DNA from: Tritrichomonas musculus
Taxonomy: Eukaryota > Parabasalia > Tritrichomonadida > Tritrichomonadidae
NCBI GenBank assembly: GCA_039105265.1
Contig: JAPFFF010000004.1
Span: forward strand, 248,001 to 312,000
Length of the DNA stretch: 64,000 bases
Direction of reading: 5' to 3'
Made by a program: the position numbers and the translations under genes. Under the pieces are notes generated by a model. It was given only the letters and a program-made list of their open reading frames with translations, was not told the DNA's origin and did no database searches. Positions 32,157 through 41,237 of the stretch are shown here, one piece after another; the stretch's first letter is position 1, and every line of letters begins with the position of its first letter.

Positions 32157-34097
32157 GGGTAAAGTTGGCTTTTCTTTTTTTTGAAATCTTTTAATTTATT
32201 CTATGTGCTGCTTGAATGAATTGTATGATCATTGAATTTATTTCTATGTAAATTCAATCTTTTCTGAGGGGCATTCAAATGAACAGAAAAAAAAGAGCTC
32301 CACAGAGCTATCAAATCAATTTTTGTACAAAAAAGCATTACAACGTAATGTAAAATATTCTGAATTTTGGATATATAACAAAAAATGGTCCAAATCATGA
32401 AAAAAATAAAAAATGAAAATATCATAATCCAAAAAATATCAAGAAAACATTTTTTTACTAAAAAAAGTGCATATTTCTAATTTTAAACATATATACAAGG
32501 GGAATCATTTGTTTTTATCATATTTAATTTGAAGCAGACTGAATTACAATGCTTTTTTTTTCTTCAATTTCGAAAAAAATATTTTTTCTACTTAATTCTA
32601 TTGATATTGGTTGATATATATTTTTCATACGAATATTTTAAATTGATATTCGATATTCATTAAGAAAAATATTTGTTATAAAATGCAATAAAATTATTTG
32701 AAAATTTTATCATGAAAATTTTGATGTTAGCAAGTCGGCTCTTCTCGAATAGGAAACTTTTTGGATTTGTACTAGGAAAATATAATTAATAGCATTTATT
32801 ATAATAAAATGGCCCATTAAAAATTAGAAAATTTGAATCATGGAGAAAATTGAATATTGATATTTCTGTGATTTTTTGATTTGATGGATTTTTCCTATTA
32901 TATTTTATGTAGTATTTGATATATACATAAAATTAAGGAATATAATTGCGTGTAAAATGAAAAATTGGCACTTTCAAATAAGTTTGTTTTTGAAAATATT
33001 GAAAGGGTTGAAAAGTTGAATAAAATCAAAAAAAAAAAAAATATTTATCATATCTTATTATTAAAAAAGCAAAAATTATTATAATTTTTATATTAATTTA
33101 TATATAATAATATATATATTATATATTAAATATTAATAATATAATGAATATGGAAATAAATATTCTTTTTTTAAGTTAACTTAAAAATTCAATGGAGATA
33201 AAAAAATTTGAATGAATGCTTTTTCGTTTTTTTATTCAAAATTATGAGATAAAAAATGTTTTTATCTCAATAAATTTATCATAATTTATATATGTAATAT
33301 CAGCTAATAGACATAATTAAACTACAAAAACATATATATCCATATATATTAAAAAATATTTATTTATTTTGAACAATAAACTAATTTATCAATTGAAACC
33401 ATAGTTTATATTATTACTTAAGCTTTAATGCATTGCATAAAAATCAAAATAAATAATTAAATTAGTATATTAATCCAAAAAAAAGTCGAATTTTTTTTTA
33501 TTCTTCTATGCATAAAAGAAAACAAGATACCAAACTATTTTTTTTCTATATTTAATTGGTTGATTGAATAGAAAAAGTATTATAATAGCCATTTATCAAT
33601 TGAAATAGCTATATATTTTTGCTGAATCCATACCAATGTTTTTATAAAATTTCCGAATAAATCCTTTTATTTACGAAATTAAATAATTTTAAAATTATAA
33701 GGTATTCCATATAAAATTTCATTACAAATATCTTTTTTATTTTCATATTGATTCAATAAAACTGTTTTTTGATGAGAGAAATTGGTTCACAATTTTTTGA
33801 AAGAAATTTTTTTTTATTCAATTATTTGAGAAAATAGAAATTCGAAAAAAACTATCTAAACAAGAATATTCTTATTTAAAAAATTAATCTTAAATTAATT
33901 ATATTTTTTTAAATTAAGATTATACATGATAATCTTAATGGATAAAATAAAAAATGATTAAACGTTGATTTGATAAGAAATATATAAATTTTTTATATTT
34001 TAATGAAATATCAGATTTGCCATTAGCAAAAACTCATAGAATATTTTGAAAGATATTACAAAAAGTGGAAAAAAGTTGAGAAAAGCCAACTTTACCC
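32157..34097. mobile_element. non-autonomous TTAA element nested in a Kolobok-like one
   Basis: Perfect inverted ends GGGTAAAGTTGGCTTTTCT (left 32157-32175, right 34079-34097), each next to TTAA (32153-32156 and 34098-34101). The 1,941-bp interior is AT-rich and without a credible gene; a 74-codon minus frame at 32201-32425 is not recognisable. It probably relies on a transposase in trans. Confidence 0.85.
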
Positions 34098-34248
34098 TTA
34101 AGATAAACATATTTTAAAATATCAATTTTTCAAAAAAAATTGAATAGATTATTTTTTTGCTACTGCACCCTTAAAAAAAAAAAAAAAAAAAAATAAAAAT
34201 AAAAATAAAAATAAAAAGCTATCAAAAGGTTTAATTTTATTTTAAATT

Positions 34249-35264
34249 TCAATACTCGTAAATCCATACATCTCCTGTTTCTTCATTTGTTTGATAAAAG
34301 AGTTGAGTTCGATATTGGTTGTGAATCTCTTTCACTTCATGCCATTTACCATTTAAATTTTCGCCATTGTATTGGCGGCAAAGATAACATCTCTCCATGA
34401 AAGAAGAGTAATAATTGTGCAATTTTTCATTTGGTATGTTCTTCCATTCATTTTCAATGCATTTTTTTTTATGTATGCCCGGATCTGTTATTGGAGACAG
34501 ATCTGGGCTTTTTGGAGACCATGGCAATTATTTTGGTATAATTTTGCTTAAAAATCCTCTTGTGTAGTTGGACGTATGTGAATGGCGCATTAATTTGCTG
34601 CCACACACCATTGTCAAGGAGATATTTCATATAGGATTGTGAGTTAATATGAGTATTGAAATAAAATAATGGAGTACGGAATCCCCTCTACCCAATCCCC
34701 CATATCATGACTGACAATGGTCGTTGTTCTTGATTGTAAAAAGATTCTGGGGGATGATGGCCGTATTCTCTCCATATTCCGCCTGTATTTAAAATTTTCA
34801 CTACTGTTGACTCATCAGTGAATATTATTGGCGGTAGTTGGTTATAGTTGTATGATAAAATTAAATCGCTAAGTGAGAGTCGCGCTATCTTATGGTCTTC
34901 AGTGAGAGACAGTACAGGTGTCATTTGATAATATTTTATTGTGTTGCTATTAAAAATAATTTTTGCAGAAGGTTTAGAAATATTATTTTCACCCGCGACA
35001 TCATTTAACGATTTAGGTTGGATTATTTTTTATTGACGCCATAACATTTTGTTCGCCTCATCAGTGATTTTTGGGGGCCTCCCTTGTTTCAGAAACAGTA
35101 TTCCTGTCATTTTATATGATTTGTAAAACTTTTTGCATGTTTCGAGGTCCCGCCCAATTGATTGACCAATTGATTTCCATAAATGATGGTTTGTTTCATC
35201 TTGCTTGACAATTTTGATTTTTTCTTTCTAAGTGAGAGGGTTCCAAGCTTTTGGATTGTTCATG
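34249..35264 (-). pseudogene. Tc1/mariner transposase, broken
   Basis: Minus-strand remnant starting at an ATG near 35264 (MNNPKAWNPLT). One frame covers the HTH region (IGQSIGRDLETCKKF, then KQGRPPKITDEANKM), the catalytic PPIIFTDESTV and RPLSVMIWG motifs, and YLLDNGVWQQINAP. The last part shifts frame to HTSNYTRGFLSKIIPK and WSPKSPDLSPI, the classic C-terminal Tc1 motif. I count three stops in the main frame and a frame change after QQINAP, plus another stop before the WSPKSPDL motif; the second Asp (normally QQDNAP) reads Asn here. It sits just outside the TTAA element; an A-rich run (34173-34215) separates them. Confidence 0.85.
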
Positions 35265-35525
35265 ACAAAATTTAAAAATTTTATCTCACTTTCAATTTTT
35301 TCTGAGAAAATGATTCAAACTTTTTCTGAGAAATTTCTTTCAATTTTTTTTGTGAAAATCTTTTCTATTTTTTTTTTTTTATTTATTTATTCAATTTTTT
35401 TCGATAAATCAACTTTTTATTTAAAACCAAAAATAAACATTTCAAAATTGAAAGGAGATGATGTTTATTTAACTAAGTTTACGAGTGTCATCAAATGACT
35501 ATTTAAATAATTGAATACTATGATC

Positions 35526-36016
35526 AGAAAAAAGTGGCATCGTAAATCATCCAAGTACTCAATTTTGGCCTTTTAAATTGAAAACCTTTATTCTTATATA
35601 TAAAATAAAATCAGAGCTAATGGTTAATATGATATTAAATTTTTATCTAGATTATTAACTTTTTGTTAATAAAAAAATGTTCTTTTAGTCCTAAGTTTTT
35701 TTTAAAAGAATTAATCACGTAGTCGCTGGATTCTTTACAACTGTAATATTTTCCTCTTCACTGTTTTTAACAGAATAATGTTCTATCATCTGATTTAAAT
35801 CGAGATTAGTGTTTCAATTGGTCAAAATATTTATTTGAGCTCTTACTTCAACATATTTTTATGTTTTAACTGTTTTGATATATAAGTTATTGGCCGAAAC
35901 TTCCTCAAATATAAATAATGCGCTTTATACAGAATAATGATGAGGATGAACAATTTCCTCTCAAACCTATACAGCGAAAATTGAGTACTTGAATAGTATA
36001 CTATGTCACTTTTCTC
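35526..36016. mobile_element. MITE, about 490 bp, 43-bp inverted ends
   Basis: The left end (AGAAAAAAGTGGCAT..., then CAAGTACTCAATTTTGG) pairs with the right end read inverted (AGAGAAAAGTGACAT..., CAAGTACTCAATTTTCG), about 34 of 43 positions. No coding capacity. Target duplication not clear. Confidence 0.75.
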
Positions 36017-36136
36017 TCCATCATATCATTCAATTTTGTGAATGGCCATTTGATTATAATCCAGTTATACTAGAATCAATCATAAAAACATCTTGTTTGA
36101 TCACGCTTTTACTGTTTTACGATCTTAAAATATGTA

Positions 36137-36213
36137 TTAGGGCATAGTTGGTTTTTCAATAATTTGAATAGTTTATTCATTGAAAAAGTTCAAGAACCAA
36201 CTTTGCATTTAAA
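36137..36213. repeat. small inverted repeat, diverged GGG...AGTTGG element
   Basis: TTAGGGCATAGTTGGTTTTTC at 36134 (first base offset approximate; core GCATAGTTGGTTTTTC) faces AAGAACCAACTTTGCA ending at about 36208, followed by TTTAA. It looks like a tiny, decayed relative of the element at 32157-34097 (GGGTAAAGTTGGCTTTTC). Confidence 0.5.
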
Positions 36214-36217
36214 TAGG

Positions 36218-36303
36218 TATCATTCTATTCAAAACAAAAGGCCGTTATAAAATGAAAAAGTTTTAGGGCATATCATTCTATTCAAAACAAAAGGCCGTTA
36301 TCA
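36218..36303 (+). repeat. direct repeat, period 53 bp
   Basis: Two copies of a 32-bp segment (TATCATTCTATTCAAAACAA, then AAGGCCGTTAT) start at 36218 and 36271. A local duplication beside the small inverted repeat. Confidence 0.85.
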
Positions 36304-36416
36304 AAATCAAGTTTGATTATTTACTCCAAATTGCAGATTTAATTGGCTATTTGTGATTTTTCCTTATATTTAAGATACCAAAATTTAAAAAATGTATAAT
36401 ATCAGCTTTTCTGATA

Positions 36417-37092
36417 GGGGGATCAACCGCCAAAAAATTGTCAAATTTTTAAAGAGAGAGGAAAAATTTGAGTTTGGCATTAAATAAATATGGGGATTTA
36501 AAGTGTAATAAAAATACATTTTATAAAAAATATTTTTATCTGATTTCAACTGTACATTCATAAATGGCGGACGAATGTATTTATCATGACATGTCATATG
36601 AAAACTATATATAAATTTTAATTAATAATGTGTTTTATTTTAATCCATATATTAAAAAATAAAGATTAATATAACCTTATTTTTTAAAAATTGTTTTTAT
36701 TTAATTTCATCAATTCATTCATAAATGGCGGACAATGAAAGTTATCATGACATGTTATGCGAAAAAAAAAATGAGACTTTAACTGTTATTCAAATAACAA
36801 GTCTTTTGTCTTTTTTATTAGCTTAATACATTGTACATGATATATTTTCATGTTCTACGAATAATTTTTCCCAAAATATCCAATCTATTGAAGATTTTAA
36901 CTTTTGACGATTAAAAAAGGTCAAATTTATATCTTCAAATTAAAAGTGTCCGCCATTTGTGAATGTGCAGATGAATTCCAAAATAAAATATTTCAAATCA
37001 AAGCTTATGAAATGAAGAACAAAACTATCTATTTATTTTTTAAAAAAATTAAAATATTATTTTTCTGACATTTTTTTGGCGGTTTATCCCCC
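36417..37092. mobile_element. 676-bp MITE with TA duplication near the VPS9 gene
   Basis: Inverted ends GGGGGAT(C/A)AACCGCCAAAA, about 27 bp, flanked by TA (36415-36416 and 37093-37094). Inside are three copies of a subterminal motif CATTCA(T/C)AAATGGCGGAC: two direct (about 36552 and 36717) and one inverted (about 36950), candidate transposase-binding sites. It ends 110 bp before the ATG at 37204, so it may form part of that gene's promoter. Confidence 0.87.
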
Positions 37093-37203
37093 TATCCTTT
37101 TCGCTTTCTATATAAACTTTTTCTGAATCACATATTGAAATACAAAAATTCTATGAGTTTATTCAATATTGAATAATCTTAAGAATCTTTTGGTAATCAT
37201 ACA

Positions 37204-39429
37204 ATGAATGAAGAAACAATATTTTATGATGAATTACGCGATATTCAAATTAATCTTAAAAGAGAAGATACATTTTATACGTTTTTTAGAACCGAGACAC
37301 GTGAATTAAATCATCAAATCAAATTTTTATTTTTATCAGCATTATATAGACACAAAAAGTTAGGAATGATACATATGGAAGCAATGCTCAATAAAGATAT
37401 AACTGCACATCCGTCATATGTCAGCTCATTTTATACTCAAGAACCATCTAGAATCCCCAATGTTCCTCATTACATTTCAGAAACCATGATATCTCAAATC
37501 CAAAAAGAAATTTCCAAGTTCTCAAACGATTTTTCTTATTTAGCCCAATGCTGTCAACGGCTTTACCAAACAAAAAATGAAATTTTACTTTACACGCTTA
37601 CCTTTTCAACAATTCAAAGTATTTTTGGAAATTTATTATTCAAGGAGTCTACTGATAATTATTTGTCTTTTATGAAATTAATTATTAAAGAACATTATCA
37701 TCTATCAACATTTTTAGCACAAGCTTTGTACATTCATCCACTTTTCATTGATTTTTTGAATGAAGTTATATCAAATTTAGACATCAAATCAGAAAAATAT
37801 TTTATTGAATTTCAAAAAAGCTGGAAAAAAAATGCAAAATATTGCCCACTTCCAATTATTGAAATGATATCGTATTCAGATAACCCAGGCGACTTTCTTT
37901 TTCGATCTTTATTTGAGCCAATTTGTAAATCAATGCATGCTTTTGGCGCTGCACCCCTTATTCCTAATATTGAACTTCCTTCAACTGAAAAATTCAGTAA
38001 AGGTTTTAAAAAAATTTCCAATAATCTCTGGACTCAATTGGTTAGTGAAAAAGACAATTCAACTCTACTTCAATCATCTCAAGAAATAGAAGATTACATT
38101 CCAGATTTCGGGAAAGCTTTATTACTTTCCCCTTTTGATATTGATGTTTTAATTTCCATGTGCTCTTCTTCTATTACTATGAAGAACCCTTTTAAAACAG
38201 ATTCTTTCTCAGTGTTTTTATTTACAATGCCAAAGCAAAGGAACTATTATTTTTCGGACATAAATTTGATGGAAGATATTTCATTCCTTGATGATGCTGA
38301 AGGGAAATTAAGAGAAATTTTGATTAATATTGATAATGTACTTGTTTTTTCATCAAAATCACAACCTAAAATCAAAGTAAATTTATCATTAGATCAATAT
38401 CAAAATTTAATGCCCAATGATTCATCTAACCAGGAATTAGATTTATATAATTTTTTAAATGATCAATTAACTTTTATGCCTAACAAAACTTTACTTAAAT
38501 TAAAATTAAACCATCTCAAGCCACTACTACAAAAAGCTTTATCAGAGTCACATGACTCAGTAGAAAAAAAAGATATAGAATTTTTTAATGAAATTCTTAA
38601 AAAAGGATTTGACAATAGACAAAAAGAAAGAGAATCATGTTTAAAAGATATGGCATATATGAACCAAATCATATTTTCGTTAGAAAGTATTTCTAATCAA
38701 ATATCCGATGATCTAAAGTACCAAAAAAATATTTTAACATTTTATTTAATCGAAGAATGGTCAAAAACATTCACACCACCAATTAATAGCCCTGATGAAT
38801 GGAATAAATTATATGTTAACGATGAATCATTTCGAGACTTTTTTCAAACTTGCTTTAAAAATTGTGAAACATGGTGCAAAGTCAACCAATATAGAATCAC
38901 AAAATTTGATATCAGTGAATGCTTATTTAATAGCGTAATGGCATTTTTCTCTTTTAATAAATACATATCATTATCGAATGATCTAGCAATTAAAGATGCC
39001 AAAAATTGCCAACGCATAAATGAAATAATGAAGGATGGGAAAATTGAATTCATTCCAATGGCAAATCAGTTGATTGGTGATGACGTTCAAAAAAAGTTAA
39101 AACCAATTATAAGAGTCTTTAGAAGCGCTGATATGACCGACCAACCTCTTATTAAAATAGACAACTTTCTTCAAGCTCAATATATGCTTTTCAATTTACT
39201 TCAATTCGTTGGAGTTAGTGAAATTGGAGCAGACCAGTTAGAACCTTGCTTGTTTTTATTGTTTAGTATGGCTAATTTACCTCATTTAGAAACAACAATT
39301 AATTATATCAATCACTTTACATCACCTTTGATAGATTTCGGAAGTTTCCCAACAGCATTACCATTTGAAAGATTGAAATCATCAATAACAGGCTTCTTTC
39401 AATTAATAGATGAAAAATCAAACAAATGA
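37204..39429 (+). CDS. VPS9-domain protein, putative Rab5-type exchange factor
   Basis: 741 codons. Most of the protein is helical with no named domain. The C-terminal part (about 560-735) fits the VPS9 fold: MANQLIGDDVQKKLKPI, QAQYMLFNLLQFVGVSE, then GADQLEPCLFLLFSMANLPH near residues 673-692, followed by LETTINYINHF. The motif A-D-x-L-x-P...(A)N(L/P)P resembles the conserved VPS9 signature (GADDLLPVL...KANPP). VPS9 proteins activate Rab5-family GTPases in endocytosis; trichomonads have many. The N-terminal two thirds contain helices such as HYISETMISQIQKEISKFSNDF. ATG at 37204 follows a short AT-rich leader containing TCATACA, which could be an initiator. The preceding 676-bp MITE ends 111 bp upstream. 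Confidence 0.72.
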   Translation: MNEETIFYDELRDIQINLKREDTFYTFFRTETRELNHQIKFLFLSALYRHKKLGMIHMEAMLNKDITAHPSYVSSFYTQEPSRIPNVPHYISETMISQIQKEISKFSNDFSYLAQCCQRLYQTKNEILLYTLTFSTIQSIFGNLLFKESTDNYLSFMKLIIKEHYHLSTFLAQALYIHPLFIDFLNEVISNLDIKSEKYFIEFQKSWKKNAKYCPLPIIEMISYSDNPGDFLFRSLFEPICKSMHAFGAAPLIPNIELPSTEKFSKGFKKISNNLWTQLVSEKDNSTLLQSSQEIEDYIPDFGKALLLSPFDIDVLISMCSSSITMKNPFKTDSFSVFLFTMPKQRNYYFSDINLMEDISFLDDAEGKLREILINIDNVLVFSSKSQPKIKVNLSLDQYQNLMPNDSSNQELDLYNFLNDQLTFMPNKTLLKLKLNHLKPLLQKALSESHDSVEKKDIEFFNEILKKGFDNRQKERESCLKDMAYMNQIIFSLESISNQISDDLKYQKNILTFYLIEEWSKTFTPPINSPDEWNKLYVNDESFRDFFQTCFKNCETWCKVNQYRITKFDISECLFNSVMAFFSFNKYISLSNDLAIKDAKNCQRINEIMKDGKIEFIPMANQLIGDDVQKKLKPIIRVFRSADMTDQPLIKIDNFLQAQYMLFNLLQFVGVSEIGADQLEPCLFLLFSMANLPHLETTINYINHFTSPLIDFGSFPTALPFERLKSSITGFFQLIDEKSNK

Positions 39430-39752
39430 TTTCTTTTTACCATTAAAAGAAGAACATAAATTATCATTTTAATTACAAATCGCCAATACGCAAAAAAGTT
39501 TGCTAATTTATACTCTCTATTAATACATATAATTTAATTTACTAATAATTCATAATAGTTATAATGGAATTTTAATTAATGACTTCGTTCAATTAGCTAT
39601 ACTGGTATAATTAAGTGTTTCAATGAAAACCTGATAAGAAAGAATTTATCGATAAATCATTGTTTATTTATTTTTTTTTGTTTCCAAATAATATTCAATA
39701 AAATTCAATTAATTGAATATATTATTATCTAATGTTTTTATGAAAGACAATT
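39430..39752. other. convergent intergenic spacer
   Basis: Lies between the 3' ends of two convergent genes. AT-rich, no repeats or ORFs seen. Confidence 0.6.
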
Positions 39753-40508
39753 TTATTGCGCTAGAACTGCATTGAAATATGGACCTGGAATGTACAAATT
39801 TGGCGGTTCATCTTCATCTTCTTCTCCAATTTCAGATGCAACAATATATTCAACCGCGCCAAGAGTTGTTTGAGTTCCAAATGACTGTACTTTTGGATTT
39901 TCAAGATGATTATGCACAATGTCTAATGATTTATGGAGATCATCAAGAGTATTACCAAGATCACTCATTGTTTGAATCATATCAACCTTCTGTCTCTTTT
40001 CATGCTGTTCTGGAATTGAAATTTCCTTTTCAGGTGCAACAACTTTAACATGAAGTTTCTTAGCTTTTGCGGTAAAAGATGTTGAAGTTTGCGATCCTGT
40101 TGATTCCGTTTCTGGTACACGTTCATTTTCTGGAACTTCTTCTGATTCGCAATATGTTTCAGAAATATTTCTTTCGGTTTCAAAAGAAATACCAACTTGA
40201 TAAAAATTTCCACTTTTATAACTCTCAATTGAAAGAGCATTGGAAATAACAAATTTTTCTTGAGGATTCTCCATAAAGTCAGCTTCATATTGCCTGATAA
40301 TTGATATTCCTTTCGCTAAATGCGTTTTATTTGTCTGAATTTCTGTAGTTTTTTTTTGTATATCTTCTTTTTGATTAATTTCTTTGCCGCCTGGTGAACA
40401 AAGTTTAGAAATATTATTTATATCGCTTTCATTAATTGCTTGATTTTCGCTTCCTGATCCTTCTGAGATTCCCATACCAGAAAAAGCAAAATCGTGATTC
40501 GTCATCAA
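39753..40508 (-). CDS. small acidic hypothetical protein
   Basis: 251 codons, rich in Glu, Ser and Thr. It starts MMTNHDFAFSGMGISEG; the second Met could also serve. A middle segment (about 75-115: SIIRQYEADFMENPQEKFVI, then SYKSGNFYQVGISFETE) looks ordered. A region near 180-205 (MSDLGNTLDDLHKSLDIVHN) predicts as a helix or coiled coil. The end is acidic then hydrophobic (EEDEDEPPNLYIPGPYF). No family recognised. Even composition and clean ends support a real gene. Confidence 0.65.
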   Translation of the reverse strand: MMTNHDFAFSGMGISEGSGSENQAINESDINNISKLCSPGGKEINQKEDIQKKTTEIQTNKTHLAKGISIIRQYEADFMENPQEKFVISNALSIESYKSGNFYQVGISFETERNISETYCESEEVPENERVPETESTGSQTSTSFTAKAKKLHVKVVAPEKEISIPEQHEKRQKVDMIQTMSDLGNTLDDLHKSLDIVHNHLENPKVQSFGTQTTLGAVEYIVASEIGEEDEDEPPNLYIPGPYFNAVLAQ

Positions 40509-41237
40509 TCCATGTGAACAGAAATTTTACACAAAAATTTTACAAGAAAACATACGTTTATTTCAGAAAATTAAGAATTACAGAAAATAAACGGTAAAAT
40601 ATCTTTCAATATTTCACTGTTTATTTTTTTATCTTACAAAAAGTTTCTTTTTTGAAAAATTAAACGTTTACAATGAAGAGTAGGATTAAGTTTATCTAAT
40701 AAACGGATATTTTATTTTCAAATTAGAATGAAATCGCCATTTTTTTAAATTAATCAATTTTCTCAATGCACTTATTATTACATGATACTTGACTTGCTTA
40801 TTTAAATATTTTTCATATGAATTCTCAGATCATTCAAATATAATAATATTATAACAATTTAAAGCTTTTTTGATATCATATCACTTTAGTTGTTTTAAAT
40901 AGCATTGCAACAGCTTATTAAGATAATTGAATTTCTTTAGCGTATTGCTGATTGCGGTTTTTATAAAGCTAACATTTTTGAATTATACAAAAAGCAATTT
41001 CAACTTTAATTTACTCCTATGGGATACCTAGTTAATTGATAAATAATAATTATTTAAAACAAAAGGTTATAGATCATAAAGAAAAATAAACTCCAATGAA
41101 TACTTCTAATTCCTACTTGAAAAAATCTTCAAAATCAAAATAACATTTTTTGAAATTCTATCTTTAAAAAACAAATTTACATAATTATATCATATATGTA
41201 ATAATAATAATAATAAATCATATATATTGAAATGAAA
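40509..41237. other. AT-rich spacer between two minus-strand genes
   Basis: Promoter region of the small acidic gene and 3' flank of the giant LRR gene. A TTCACA sequence lies just upstream of the acidic gene's ATG. A TAA trinucleotide run is near 41200-41218. Nothing else seen. Confidence 0.5.

Larger units (their letters stand above)
29257..34170. mobile_element. TTAA-flanked element, probably Kolobok-like
   Basis: GGGTGCAGT at 29257 and its inverted copy ending at 34170 are each flanked by TTAA (29253-29256 and 34171-34174). The ends match in the first nine bases and loosely afterwards. Inside lies one intact transposase gene (30016-31338) and a nested TTAA element (32157-34097). Without the nested insertion the element would be about 2.97 kb. 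TTAA target duplication and this type of DDE transposase fit the Kolobok superfamily. The short end match is the weak point. Confidence 0.55.

Noticed and set aside
29253-34174. Calling the TTAA element piggyBac
   Set aside because: TTAA fits piggyBac too, but the enzyme shows SLDGAY, HDMDNKT and NINESLH in the Mutator/Kolobok order and lacks piggyBac motifs.
35030-35060. CTGATGAG, the start of a hammerhead ribozyme core, on the minus strand
   Set aside because: It encodes TDEANKM of the Tc1 remnant; the following GAAA and the flanking stems are missing.
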